The position numbers and the translations under genes were made by a program. Source: Candidatus Alistipes avicola (GTDB lineage Bacteria > Bacteroidota > Bacteroidia > Bacteroidales > Rikenellaceae). Taken from it: a DNA stretch of 64,000 nucleotides. The stretch lies in the NCBI GenBank assembly GCA_019118565.1, contig DWYR01000021.1:1-64000 (forward strand). The letters run 5' to 3'. How positions within the stretch are numbered: the stretch's first letter is position 1; each line of letters begins with the position of its first letter. The notes beneath the pieces were generated by a model. It did no database searches. It was given only the letters and a program-made list of their open reading frames with translations, and had not been told where the DNA came from. Positions 1 through 8,467 of this stretch are shown here, one piece after another.

Positions 1-30
1 CCTTTGCTCTACCATCTGAGCTATGGCACC
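1..30 (-). tRNA. tRNA 5' half, cut by window edge; probably tRNA-Phe
   Basis: Read on the minus strand, the first 30 bases give a 7-nt acceptor strand GGTGCCA, TA at positions 8-9, a GCTC/GAGC D-arm and the first bases of the anticodon stem (AAAGG). The anticodon lies outside the window. The 5' half resembles Bacteroidales tRNA-Phe(GAA) from memory, so the tRNA call is firm but the amino acid is an inference. A good promoter lies just upstream at 68-98. Confidence 0.75.
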
Positions 31-67
31 ATTACCGATCAAGCTGTTTGGGCATCAAATCGTGGTG

Positions 68-98
68 CAAATATAGGGATTATTTGCTAAAGTCCAAA
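68..98 (-). promoter_or_regulatory. Bacteroidota promoter of the edge tRNA
   Basis: On the minus strand TTTG (98-95), 19 nt, then TATATTTG (75-68), which matches the Bacteroidota -33/-7 pattern. Transcription would start near 61, about 30 nt before the tRNA 5' end. Confidence 0.65.
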
Positions 99-171
99 AA
101 AACGGGTGGATATTTTCGAAAAAAATGGTTGCTTTGCTCGCTCTGCGATAAAGACAGGCTGCCGGAAATAG

Positions 172-202
172 TTGGGAATTGATAATAATATGACTATCTT
201 GC
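172..202 (+). promoter_or_regulatory. Possible promoter of the nitroreductase-like gene
   Basis: TTG (172-174), 20 nt, then TATCTTGC (195-202). The -7 element is one T short of TAnnTTTG, so this is a weaker match than others in the window. Confidence 0.4.
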
Positions 203-230
203 AAACTAGTTCAAGACAATTACAGGAGAA

Positions 231-911
231 ATGAAGATGAAAACGAAAAGTTTGATGGTCTGCGCGTTGGTCGCTTTGACGGCTTGCGGCAGCGAAACCA
301 GGACCAAAACGGATTCCGAGTCGGTAGGTACGCCGGTACAGATGGGTGCTAAGATTGAATTGATGGCTGTCCCGAAACAGGAGGGGCTCTCGATCAACGA
401 GGCTCTTTGGAACCGCCGTTCTGTTCGGGAGTATTCCGAACAACCTCTTTCGCTTGAGGAACTCTCGGGCGTAATGTGGGCTGCCTCCGGGATCAACCGG
501 GAGGATGGACACCTGACGGCCCCTTCGACACGCGGATTGTATCCGCTCCGAGTCTATGCCTTTTTCCCGGAGGGCGTTTATCGGTATGATGCTGCAACGA
601 GCAGCCTTATCCACGTTGTCAATGGTGATTATCGCGAATTGACGGCCATGCAGGATTTCGCCTACAAGGCTCCGCTCAATCTGCTTTATGTTGCGGATTT
701 CAGTGTCTATGGGGATACGGATCCGGATTTGATGCGTGTATGGGCAATGGCCGATGCGGCCGGATATGCTGAAAACGTGAATCTCTATACGGCCGGTCAC
801 GGCCTGAAATCCATTACACGAGGCAGTTTTAAGGTCGATGCCCTGATGCAGTTGCTCGGATTGGATCCGACCCGTTACGGTGTCGTTTTGGCGCAGACGG
901 TCGGCAAATAA
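231..911 (+). CDS. Nitroreductase-family lipoprotein (SagB/nitroreductase-like)
   Basis: 226 aa. The N-terminus is a short lipoprotein signal with lipobox LTAC, so the mature protein should be lipid-anchored outside the inner membrane. The body starts with NRRSVREYSEQPLSLEELS and continues with GVMWAASGINR and TAPSTRGLYPLRVY, the FMN-binding opening of the nitroreductase / SagB-type dehydrogenase fold. The family binds FMN and reduces nitro groups, quinones or related substrates; the substrate here is unknown. An exported flavin oxidoreductase must acquire its cofactor outside the cytoplasm, which is the odd point. A second ATG lies 6 nt downstream; GGAGAA precedes the chosen start. It appears monocistronic with its own terminator. 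Confidence 0.85.
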   Translation: MKMKTKSLMVCALVALTACGSETRTKTDSESVGTPVQMGAKIELMAVPKQEGLSINEALWNRRSVREYSEQPLSLEELSGVMWAASGINREDGHLTAPSTRGLYPLRVYAFFPEGVYRYDAATSSLIHVVNGDYRELTAMQDFAYKAPLNLLYVADFSVYGDTDPDLMRVWAMADAAGYAENVNLYTAGHGLKSITRGSFKVDALMQLLGLDPTRYGVVLAQTVGK

Positions 912-945
912 GAGACAATTTGGTTTTTGCTGGTTGCAGCCTGGG

Positions 946-982
946 AAAAGAGGAACTTTTTACGCAGAGGAGTCCCTCTTTT
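946..982 (+). terminator. Rho-independent terminator after the nitroreductase gene
   Basis: A 12-bp stem with one mismatch (AAAAGAGG.. at 946-957 with ..CCTCTTTT at 971-982) and a 13-nt loop, running into T residues. Confidence 0.65.
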
Positions 983-1040
983 TTGTGTGCTCGATCAGGA
1001 TAAGATACTGCCGGAAGAGAACATCTATTTTTCAGATGAT

Positions 1041-1074
1041 TTTGTCTTCACTCTCGGTTTTTTCACTAACTTTG
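1041..1074 (+). promoter_or_regulatory. Promoter of cyuA
   Basis: TTTG (1041-1044), 22 nt, then TAACTTTG (1067-1074). The -7 box is a full consensus match and lies 38 nt before the start codon. Confidence 0.55.
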
Positions 1075-1112
1075 GGGCGCTTTTTACAGAATCGTCCTAA
1101 ATCGAATATTAT

Positions 1113-2402
1113 ATGATTCCAACTTCTGAACGGGAACAGATTGTTGCCTTGATAAAACGCGAAGTGGTGCCGGCGATCGGTTGCACCGAGCCTATTGCCG
1201 TCGCTTTGTGTGTCGCAAAAGCGACTGAGATACTGGGAAGTAAACCGGAGAGAATTTTGGTGAAACTCAGTGCCAATATATTGAAAAATGCCATGGGTGT
1301 AGGAATTCCGGGTACGGGTATGATCGGTCTGCCGATCGCCATTGCTTTGGGGGCGCTTGTGGGTCGATCGGATTACCAACTCGAAGTGCTCAAAGATTCC
1401 GACGAGCAGGCGGTCGAGCGCGGAAAACGTTTTATAGAGGAGGGGCGTATCGACATCTCTCTTAAAAAAGATATTGAGGAAAAACTGTATATCGAAGTCG
1501 AGGTCGTCGGAGAGGGACACAAGGCTGTTGCGATCATTGCCGGTGGACATACGAATTTTGTCTTTGAATCTTGCGATGGCGAGATCCTGCTTGATCACCG
1601 CAAGGCTGCCGATACCGAACAGGAGGAGCAGCATGTCGACCTTACCTTGCGCAAGGTGTTCGATTTTGCCATGACCGCTCCGCTGGATGAGATCCGATTC
1701 ATCCTGGAGGCCAAACGCCTGAACAAGGCGGCAGCCGAGGAGTCGTTCAAGCATCAGTATGGCCACTGTATCGGGAATACGCTGCGCCAAGGGCGCGCCA
1801 TGAATATTGCCGGGAACGATATTTTAACCCACATCATGTCCTATACGTGTGCGGCATGCGATGCCCGCATGGCCGGAGCGAAGATACCGGTGATGAGTAA
1901 TTCCGGCAGTGGTAACCAGGGTATTGCGGCGACGTTGCCTGTCGTAGTTTATGCCGAAGAGGTCGGTGCTGATGAGGAGCATCTGATTCGTGCCTTGACG
2001 TTGAGCCATTTGACGGCAATCTATATCAAACAGTCGTTGGGACGTCTCTCCGCATTGTGCGGATGTGTCGTAGCTGCGACCGGTTCCAGCTCGGGTATCA
2101 CCTATTTGATGGGTGGCGGTTATGAGCAGATCGCTTCTGCCGTAAAGAACATGATTGCCAATATTACCGGTATGATTTGCGACGGAGCCAAGCCGAGTTG
2201 CTCTCTCAAATTGACGACCGGAGTCTCGACCGCAGTCCTTTCGGCCGTTATGGCAATGGAGAACCATTATGTTACTTCGGTTGAGGGTATTATCGACGAT
2301 GATGTCGATCAGTCGATTCGGAATATGACCTTGATCGGAAGGGAGGGGATGAACGAGACGGATCGGTTGATACTTCAGATTATGACTTCCAAATCGAAAT
2401 AG
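1113..2402 (+). CDS. cyuA: L-cysteine desulfidase (UPF0597/CyuA family)
   Basis: 429 aa, about full length for the UPF0597/CyuA family (serine dehydratase alpha-like fold). The N-terminal VVPAIGCTEPIAVAL block, the GIPGTGMIG loop, the SNSGSGNQGIAATLPV segment and the C-terminal CDGAKPSCSLKL block are family hallmarks; the conserved cysteines (GCTEP, CAACDAR, CGC, CDGAKPSC) would hold an oxygen-sensitive [4Fe-4S] cluster. Characterised members convert L-cysteine to pyruvate, H2S and ammonia in the cytoplasm. It stands alone between its own promoter and a strong terminator. The family assignment is secure; substrate specificity for cysteine over serine is inferred from the family. Confidence 0.9.
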   Translation: MIPTSEREQIVALIKREVVPAIGCTEPIAVALCVAKATEILGSKPERILVKLSANILKNAMGVGIPGTGMIGLPIAIALGALVGRSDYQLEVLKDSDEQAVERGKRFIEEGRIDISLKKDIEEKLYIEVEVVGEGHKAVAIIAGGHTNFVFESCDGEILLDHRKAADTEQEEQHVDLTLRKVFDFAMTAPLDEIRFILEAKRLNKAAAEESFKHQYGHCIGNTLRQGRAMNIAGNDILTHIMSYTCAACDARMAGAKIPVMSNSGSGNQGIAATLPVVVYAEEVGADEEHLIRALTLSHLTAIYIKQSLGRLSALCGCVVAATGSSSGITYLMGGGYEQIASAVKNMIANITGMICDGAKPSCSLKLTTGVSTAVLSAVMAMENHYVTSVEGIIDDDVDQSIRNMTLIGREGMNETDRLILQIMTSKSK

Positions 2403-2423
2403 GTCGTTTCAGAATAGGGTATG

Positions 2424-2455
2424 AAAAGCGCGATACTTTCAAAGTATCGCGCTTT
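2424..2455. terminator. Strong, probably bidirectional terminator
   Basis: A perfect 14-bp stem (AAAAGCGCGATACT at 2424-2437 with its complement at 2442-2455) and a 4-nt loop. A/T tracts flank both sides, so it can serve cyuA on the plus strand and waaA on the minus strand. Confidence 0.85.
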
Positions 2456-2508
2456 TGTCTTGCTCTCGATTCTGCGGGGATAAAGGGGGCCGAGAGATTT
2501 TTCTCTCT

Positions 2509-3732
2509 TTAGAAAATACTTTTGAGAATGAGGTTGGTGGCCCCTTGATGGGAGAGGGTGTAATCCTTGGCGATACGACTGCGTTGTTCGAGAATTTGCA
2601 TATCGTCGTGCAGAGGTGTGAACCATGCTTTCAGCTCTTCGTAGGAGTGGACCGGAGTGGCTGCCCCGAGAGTTACCAGATCACGAGCCTCCTTGAATTT
2701 CTCGTAATTGGGTCCGAATGCCAGCGGCAGACCGAAGGTGGCCGCTTCGAGCGTATTGTGGATTCCGACACCGAACCCGCCTCCGATGTAGGCCCACTCT
2801 GCATAGCCGTATACGGAGGAGAGAATGCCGATCGTATCGATAATGAGCAGTTGCTTGTTATCCAGCGGGGTCTCTTCCGTGCACTGGGTATATCGAACCG
2901 CTCCTCCGTGTGTCTCGTTGATGAGGCGCTCGATGCGGTGCTCCTCCATCTCATGGGGTGCGATGATGAATTTGACCGACGGATTGTCATTGATCAGGCG
3001 GATCAGCAGATCCTCATCCGGCCCCCAGGTCGATCCGGCGACAAACACGCGCTCATTTCCTTTGAAACGGTCAATCAGCGGAATTTTTTTGGCTGCGGAT
3101 GCGATTTCGGCAACCCGGTCGAAACGGGTGTCCCCGGCTACGACTACATTGTCGAAACCCAACTCTCCCAGGAGTTTCCGGGATTCGTTGTTTTGAACGA
3201 AGATCGTGTCAAAACTTTCGAGTGCCGTGCGCCAATAGCCGCCGTATGGACGGAAGAAGATCGAGTTGCGTCGGAAGATGGCCGAGACGATGTAACTTCG
3301 AATCGAACGGCGGCGTAACTCCGTAAGCAGGTTGATCCAGAATTCGTATTTGACGAAAATAGCGATTTCTGGATGGGCTATATCGAGGAAGCGACGGGCT
3401 TTTCCCGGCGTGTCGATCGGCAGGTAGAAGATGTAGTCGGCTTGATCGTAATTTTTGCGGATCTCGTATCCGGACGGGGAGAAGAAGGTGAGCAGGATCT
3501 TGTATTCGGGATGTTCCTTGCGGATTTTTTCGATCAGTGGACGCCCCTGTTCGAACTCGCCGAGTGAAGCGGCGTGTATCCAGACGATACGTGCCGAAGG
3601 GTCGATCGTCTCTTTCATGCGGTCGAAAAGACCTTTCCGTCCGTCAATCCAGAGCTTGGCCTTTCGATGCCAGAGGGAGGCCAACGCAATAGCCCATACG
3701 TAGAGTATGAGACCGAGGTTATAGATCCACAT
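2509..3732 (-). CDS. waaA: 3-deoxy-D-manno-octulosonic acid (Kdo) transferase
   Basis: 407 aa. It transfers Kdo from CMP-Kdo to lipid IVA at the inner membrane, the first inner-core step of LPS. An N-terminal hydrophobic anchor (residues 4-20) is followed by IHAASLGEFEQGRPL, where the Glu after Gly (about residue 59) matches the catalytic base of GT30 enzymes. Later come the FFSPSGYEIR and FVKYEFWINLL blocks and a C-terminal GGGFGVGIHNTLEAA nucleotide-sugar site. An upstream in-frame ATG at 3774 is rejected because a consensus promoter at 3761-3792 places transcription start near 3755. It shares a convergent terminator with cyuA. Confidence 0.93.
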   Translation of the reverse strand: MWIYNLGLILYVWAIALASLWHRKAKLWIDGRKGLFDRMKETIDPSARIVWIHAASLGEFEQGRPLIEKIRKEHPEYKILLTFFSPSGYEIRKNYDQADYIFYLPIDTPGKARRFLDIAHPEIAIFVKYEFWINLLTELRRRSIRSYIVSAIFRRNSIFFRPYGGYWRTALESFDTIFVQNNESRKLLGELGFDNVVVAGDTRFDRVAEIASAAKKIPLIDRFKGNERVFVAGSTWGPDEDLLIRLINDNPSVKFIIAPHEMEEHRIERLINETHGGAVRYTQCTEETPLDNKQLLIIDTIGILSSVYGYAEWAYIGGGFGVGIHNTLEAATFGLPLAFGPNYEKFKEARDLVTLGAATPVHSYEELKAWFTPLHDDMQILEQRSRIAKDYTLSHQGATNLILKSIF

Positions 3733-3760
3733 CCTTTTTTGTGCGTTTGTTTTCGCGGGG

Positions 3761-3792
3761 CAAAGATAAGACAATTTGTCGGAACTGCCAAA
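3761..3792 (-). promoter_or_regulatory. Promoter of waaA
   Basis: On the minus strand TTTG (3792-3789), exactly 20 nt, TATCTTTG (3768-3761): a full consensus match. It directly abuts the yraN stop codon and decides the waaA start at 3732. Confidence 0.75.
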
Positions 3793-4158
3793 TTACCAGT
3801 GTAGTTCTACCGTATCCTCGATGTATCGCAGCTCAGGAGGTGTGTCGGCCCCGATTTCGATGGCGATCAGATCGAATTGAACCTCTCCGCAGAAGGGGTG
3901 TTGTTCCAGGTAGGCTCTGGCTGCACGGACAAGTGCCTGCGTCTTCCGATGGTCGAGAGCCTGTTCGGGTGTAGTTAACGAATTTTTGTGTCGGGTCTTG
4001 ACTTCGACTATATGCAGGACACCCTGTTTGCTGGCGACAAGATCCAGTTCGTATTGCCCATATCGCCAGTTGCGATGAAGCAATGAGAACCCTTCGTCGA
4101 GCAGCCAACGGGCGGCTAACTCTTCTCCCTGCCACCCGGTTTGTCGGCTCTCTACCAT
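3793..4158 (-). CDS. YraN/UPF0102 family nuclease-fold protein
   Basis: 121 aa, the usual size for UPF0102. The PD-(D/E)XK core is visible: an early Glu in GEELAA (about 12-13), YELDLVA with Asp39, and VEVK at 51-54, spaced as in the restriction-endonuclease-like fold. The biological role of the family is not established; links to DNA repair or recombination have been proposed. The start overlaps the end of the upstream GT90 gene by 7 nt, so the two are translationally coupled. Confidence 0.88.
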   Translation of the reverse strand: MVESRQTGWQGEELAARWLLDEGFSLLHRNWRYGQYELDLVASKQGVLHIVEVKTRHKNSLTTPEQALDHRKTQALVRAARAYLEQHPFCGEVQFDLIAIEIGADTPPELRYIEDTVELHW

Positions 4159-5156
4159 AGCGATGTCCGCGGAAGCTGCCCCGTCATTTCGAAATATTTT
4201 TTCATGACGAGCAGCGAGATGAAACGCTCCCGGCGCCAGTCGTGGAACTGACGGACGTGTGCATTGGCATGGTCGATGATCTCCTGTGCCTTTTCGGGAT
4301 GTGAGATGTAGTAGTCCATCTTCTCTTCCAGGTCGGAGAAATCTTCCTTAATCTCAATGTAGTGATAGTCAGGAATTAAACGTCCCTCCATAAACCAGGA
4401 TTCACGGCGTGGTCGGGGCATGACCGAGATTGAGTTGGTGGACATGACCCAACGGGTGTTGCTTGCAATGTCATTCCCCTCGAACGACATGATGAACTTC
4501 GAGGTCAGGTGGGCGTACAGGGTAATCTGTTTGGCCGTGCCGGTCTCCTGCGGGCTGTGACCGCTGCGGGTGTCTGCCGTATCGACGCGGGGATTGCCCC
4601 GGAATGTTTCGATGAAACGGCGACGCTGTTCGCTTCCCTTGACCGAGCCTCGGAAGATGACGCGGTCGGCCTTCTCGGTGAACGGGATTTTGTCGTGCAG
4701 CCGGATGTCGAGACGACAACGGTCCAGGTTGAGAATTACCGAGTTGTCCGATTCGCTTTCGCGGTTGATCTTGCGGGCTTTGACGATTGTCGGATACTCC
4801 AGGTCGAATACACCGTCGCCGAACTTCGTCTGCCAACGTAGAGATTCGTCAAAGAATCGTACCGTTTGGTAGGAGTCGAAGAAATAGGCACTTTGATGTC
4901 CTCGCAGTTTGAAATCCTTTAGGGGCGTAGCCTCCGTATCCGAGAGGTGTTCTGAACCGGTCAAGCGATTGTAGTAATTGACTCGGTCGAGGACATAGTT
5001 CATGTCGTAGCGTTTCGCCCCGTCTTCCAGAATGGCATCCAACCGACTGCGAAGAATGGATTTGGGAATGGCGTAGCGAGATAGCTGGGCAATGAAATAG
5101 GGTAGTTTGATGTTTTTTCCGCCGTGCAGATGGTTGATTGCGATCTGTAGGTCCAT
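4152..5156 (-). CDS. GT90-family glycosyltransferase (CAP10/LPS-modifying type)
   Basis: 334 aa without signal peptide. The C-terminal half carries the family pattern: DRVIFRGSVKGSEQRRRF, a variable loop, KFIMSFEGNDIASNTRWVMSTNS and WFMEGRLIPDYHYIEIKEDFSDLEEK. This is the lipopolysaccharide-modifying / CAP10 domain of GT90, which transfers xylose or other sugars to glycans. The neighbour waaA suggests a role in LPS or capsule decoration, but donor and acceptor cannot be read from sequence. It is transcribed leftward ahead of yraN. Confidence 0.8.
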   Translation of the reverse strand: MDLQIAINHLHGGKNIKLPYFIAQLSRYAIPKSILRSRLDAILEDGAKRYDMNYVLDRVNYYNRLTGSEHLSDTEATPLKDFKLRGHQSAYFFDSYQTVRFFDESLRWQTKFGDGVFDLEYPTIVKARKINRESESDNSVILNLDRCRLDIRLHDKIPFTEKADRVIFRGSVKGSEQRRRFIETFRGNPRVDTADTRSGHSPQETGTAKQITLYAHLTSKFIMSFEGNDIASNTRWVMSTNSISVMPRPRRESWFMEGRLIPDYHYIEIKEDFSDLEEKMDYYISHPEKAQEIIDHANAHVRQFHDWRRERFISLLVMKKYFEMTGQLPRTSLW

Positions 5157-5259
5157 ATAGAGGAAGGGTGATGGGGGTTGTAAGAAATCTTTAGCAGGGG
5201 AAGAGTCCTTCCGATTGTTGCAAGCGAAGATACTCCTCCCCGGTTTTATACCATATATA

Positions 5260-5961
5260 TTATAAGAGGAACGAAAGATCGTCTCCTGCCTTAACTTCGT
5301 AGGATTCGATTCCCTTCTTGAAGATTCGCATGGGGCGTTTGCCGATCAACTCCAGACGGTCGTTCTCATAGCGGAGCATACAGCCTTCGCGCAGACCGAC
5401 TACATAACGGCGCGGATTTGCCGTGATGTACTCGAGGATACGCTGTTCACGGGTCTCTCCGGCGTGTCCCTCGGGATTTGCATCCAGGTAGTGGGGGTTT
5501 ATCTGGAATTTTATGGCTCCGATTGCTTTGAACGATTCGGGTTGTACGATGGGCATGTCGTTGGTCGTGCAGATGGTCGGGCAGCTGACGTTGCTTCCGG
5601 CGGACCATCCCATATAGGGAGTTCCGGCCTTGATCTTCGAAAGGATCGCCTTCATCAACCCTTGCTCCTGCATCTTCTTGGTCAGGGCGAACGTGTTGCC
5701 GCCTCCCACGCAGATCGCCTGTGCCTCGCGGATCATCCGACGGGGATCCTTGGCGCGGTGAATGGAACGGACTTTGATACCTTTCTCTGCAAAGCGGGCT
5801 TGTACCTTGGCCTCGTACTCGGCGTAGGAGAAAGTTACCGCAGCGTACGGGACAAAAACCACTTCGCGGATCGAACCGAGAAATTCGTCGATGTACGGCA
5901 TCGGGTACTGTAGATAGGGCTCTCCGGCGTTGGTTGAGTTTGAAATTAATAATAGTTTCAT
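5260..5961 (-). CDS. pepE: Peptidase E (alpha-aspartyl dipeptidase, family S51)
   Basis: 233 aa, full length. The catalytic residues fall at the numbers known from Salmonella PepE: Ser120 in GWSAGSN, Asp135 in TTNDMP and His157 in NPHYLD. The oxyanion/nucleophile-elbow region VGGGNTFAL is intact. The enzyme cleaves dipeptides with N-terminal aspartate in the cytoplasm. It is divergent from acpP and appears monocistronic; no clear hairpin terminator is seen in the roughly 100 nt before the GT90 gene. Confidence 0.92.
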   Translation of the reverse strand: MKLLLISNSTNAGEPYLQYPMPYIDEFLGSIREVVFVPYAAVTFSYAEYEAKVQARFAEKGIKVRSIHRAKDPRRMIREAQAICVGGGNTFALTKKMQEQGLMKAILSKIKAGTPYMGWSAGSNVSCPTICTTNDMPIVQPESFKAIGAIKFQINPHYLDANPEGHAGETREQRILEYITANPRRYVVGLREGCMLRYENDRLELIGKRPMRIFKKGIESYEVKAGDDLSFLL

Positions 5962-6031
5962 AAGTTGTTAATATTTAGTTTGTTATATATATACTCCCTG
6001 CTATTCGAGGCATTTTATTTGGTTCTAATGT

Positions 6032-6060
6032 CAAAAATAATAAAAAAAGTGTTATTTTTG
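6032..6060. promoter_or_regulatory. Divergent -7 boxes for pepE (-) and acpP (+)
   Basis: CAAAAATAA at 6032-6040 and TTATTTTTG at 6052-6060 form an inverted repeat; each half is a TATTTTTG -7 box, pointing to pepE and acpP respectively. Neither has a clear TTTG -33 partner at 20 nt, so this is a -7-only call. Confidence 0.45.
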
Positions 6061-6126
6061 TGCGATTATTTTAGTGAAAGAAGATACAACATTTTATAAC
6101 GATTGTTTAACTAAAAAATTAAGATT

Positions 6127-6363
6127 ATGTCTGAAGTACAGTCTAAAGTTGTCGAGATCATCGTTGACAAACTGGGTGTAAAAGAGTCTGAGGTTACTCC
6201 CGAAGCAAGCTTCACCAATCACCTGGGTGCTGATTCGCTTGACACCGTTGAGCTGATCATGGAATTTGAAAAGGCTTTCGATATTCAGATCCCCGACGAG
6301 GATGCAGAGAAAATCCAGACCGTTGGTGACGCAATCAACTATATCGAGTCTCACAAGAAATAA
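6127..6363 (+). CDS. acpP: Acyl carrier protein
   Basis: 78 aa acidic protein with the phosphopantetheine site [11 protein letters not shown], Ser37 being the attachment residue. It carries acyl chains for type II fatty acid synthesis in the cytoplasm. It heads acpP-fabF-rnc-radC with short gaps (37 nt to fabF), matching the common acpP-fabF-rnc order of bacteria. Confidence 0.97.
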   Translation: MSEVQSKVVEIIVDKLGVKESEVTPEASFTNHLGADSLDTVELIMEFEKAFDIQIPDEDAEKIQTVGDAINYIESHKK

Positions 6364-6400
6364 TTTGTATTCACAACTGGCAATTTAAAGTCTTGAATAT

Positions 6401-7648
6401 ATGGCAGAAAGACGAGTAGTCGTAACGGGAATCGGTACGATCAATCCCCTTGGCAACAATATCGCAGAATTTTTTTCCAATCTTGAAAAAGGTGTCAGCG
6501 GCGCTGCGCCGATCACTCATTTCGATGCCGAAAAATTTAAGACCAGATTCGCCTGTGAAGTAAAAAATTACGACTGGGCCCAACACTTCGACCGCAAGGA
6601 GGTACGTAAATACGACCTCTTTACCCAGTATGCCTTGATCGCAGCCCAACAGGCTGTCGAGGATTCGGGACTTGATCTCGAGAAGGAGGATCTGGAGCAG
6701 ATCGGCGTGATCTGGAGTTCGGGTATCGGAGGACTTAAATCGTTCTTCGATGAGTGTTTGGGCTACGCCGCAGGAGACGGAACTCCTCGGTTTAGCCCAT
6801 TCTTTATCCCCCGCATGATTGCGGATATCGCTGCGGGCTATATCTCCATTAAATATGGTTTTATGGGTCCGAACTATTGTACGGTTTCGGCTTGCGCTTC
6901 GTCGAACCACGGCTTGATCGACTCGTTCAACACGATTCGTCTCGGTCATGCGGATGTGATGGTGGCGGGCGGATCGGAGGCCGCAGTCAATGAACCGAGT
7001 GTCGGTGGATTCAACTCGATGCAGGCTCTTTCTACCCGTAATGACGATCCGGAGCACGCTTCGCGTCCGTTCGATGTGGATCGCGACGGCTTCGTAGTCG
7101 GTGAGGGTGCCGGAGCCCTGATCCTCGAGGAGTATGAGCACGCCAAGGCACGCGGTGCAAAAATCTACTGTGAGATGATCGGTGGCGGTGCATCTGCCGA
7201 CGCTTATCACTTTACGGCCCCTCATCCCGAAGGAAAGGGTGCAATGAAGTCCATGCGCGATGCCATCAAGGATGCGCGCATCAAACCCGAAGAGATCGAC
7301 TATGTGAATGTCCACGGAACGTCGACACCCGCAGGTGACCTGCCGGAGTTAAAGGCCGTACAGAACGTTCTGGGTGATCATGTGTACAACGTAAATATCT
7401 CTTCGACCAAATCCATGACCGGACACCTGCTGGGTGCAGCCGGTGCGGTAGAGGCCTTGGCTTGTATCTTTGCCATTACGCACGGGGTGGTTCCGCCGAC
7501 GATCAACGTCCAGAATCTGGATCCGGAGATCGATCCCAAATTGAACCTGACGCTCAATACGGCACAGAAACGCGAAGTGAAGTGCGCTCTGAGCAACACG
7601 TTCGGGTTCGGTGGCCATAACTCGACGGTCATTTTCCGTAAGTTGTAA
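6401..7648 (+). CDS. fabF: 3-oxoacyl-ACP synthase II
   Basis: 415 aa, full length. The condensing-enzyme triad is present: Cys165 in VSACASS, His305 in VNVHGTSTP and His342 with the upstream Lys337 in SSTKSMTGHLLG. It elongates acyl-ACP with malonyl-ACP in the cytoplasm. The preceding acpP gene supplies its substrate carrier. FabF rather than FabB is the better call from length and neighbourhood. Confidence 0.96.
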   Translation: MAERRVVVTGIGTINPLGNNIAEFFSNLEKGVSGAAPITHFDAEKFKTRFACEVKNYDWAQHFDRKEVRKYDLFTQYALIAAQQAVEDSGLDLEKEDLEQIGVIWSSGIGGLKSFFDECLGYAAGDGTPRFSPFFIPRMIADIAAGYISIKYGFMGPNYCTVSACASSNHGLIDSFNTIRLGHADVMVAGGSEAAVNEPSVGGFNSMQALSTRNDDPEHASRPFDVDRDGFVVGEGAGALILEEYEHAKARGAKIYCEMIGGGASADAYHFTAPHPEGKGAMKSMRDAIKDARIKPEEIDYVNVHGTSTPAGDLPELKAVQNVLGDHVYNVNISSTKSMTGHLLGAAGAVEALACIFAITHGVVPPTINVQNLDPEIDPKLNLTLNTAQKREVKCALSNTFGFGGHNSTVIFRKL

Positions 7649-7669
7649 GAGATCCCTTGTTTCAGAACC

Positions 7670-8467
7670 GTGAGGAATTTCGTATTACGAGCCGTAAGAA
7701 GAAACTACGGGCCTGATAAGGAGTATTATAGAATCATCGATGATCTGTTCGGGTTCATTCCGCACAACATCGAGCTTTATAAGCTGGCTTTGATCCATAA
7801 GTCAGCTTCTTTCGTTTTGGAGGATGGTCAGACGATCAATAACGAACGGTTGGAGTTTCTGGGCGATGCCGTGATCGAAGCTGTTACGTCCGATTATTTA
7901 TACATTGAGTTCCCGGATCGTCAGGAGGGTTTTTTAACACAGCTCCGGTCGAAAATAGTCTCTCGTCAATCGCTCAATACGATTGCCCGTACGATCGGGC
8001 TGGATCGTCATGTGATTGCGAATTCGAACGGGAGCGGCAATCAGAAACATATCTTCGGAGATGCGTTTGAGGCAATGATCGGGGCGATTTACCTCGATAT
8101 GGGGTATGATTTCGTCAATCGACTCCTGATCAACCGCATCTATTATCGCTATTTGGATATTGACAGCCTGTTGGATGAGGAGACCGATTTCAAGAGTCGT
8201 CTGATCGAGTGGTGCCAGAAGAACCACCACTCCATCGCTTTTGAGACGGTGCACGGGAGCGGTTATTCGTCCAACCATCCCGTATTCGACTCGACGGTGT
8301 TGATCGACGGGATCTGTGTCGGGCATGGTCAGGGTGAATCGAAAAAGGAGGCGGAGCAGCATGCTGCCAGTTCGGTGTCCAATGTGACGATGAACGACGA
8401 GACGGTCGGAGAGATTCTCGATAAGGTAGATCGTTTGCTACAGTCCAATCGGGGCAATGTATCATGA
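7670..8467 (+). CDS. rnc: Ribonuclease III
   Basis: 265 aa with a GTG start 21 nt after fabF. The catalytic domain holds the signature NNERLEFLGDAV (57-68) and the second acidic pair GDAFEAMIGAIYLD (Asp131, Glu134). A double-stranded RNA-binding domain follows (about 175-245), ending in the SKKEAEQHAA helix. It processes rRNA precursors and other double-stranded RNA. Its stop overlaps the radC start in ATGA. Confidence 0.95.
   Translation: MRNFVLRAVRRNYGPDKEYYRIIDDLFGFIPHNIELYKLALIHKSASFVLEDGQTINNERLEFLGDAVIEAVTSDYLYIEFPDRQEGFLTQLRSKIVSRQSLNTIARTIGLDRHVIANSNGSGNQKHIFGDAFEAMIGAIYLDMGYDFVNRLLINRIYYRYLDIDSLLDEETDFKSRLIEWCQKNHHSIAFETVHGSGYSSNHPVFDSTVLIDGICVGHGQGESKKEAEQHAASSVSNVTMNDETVGEILDKVDRLLQSNRGNVS

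Noticed and set aside
6371..7315. 314-aa open frame antisense to fabF
   Set aside because: Shadow of FabF; no signal or motif.
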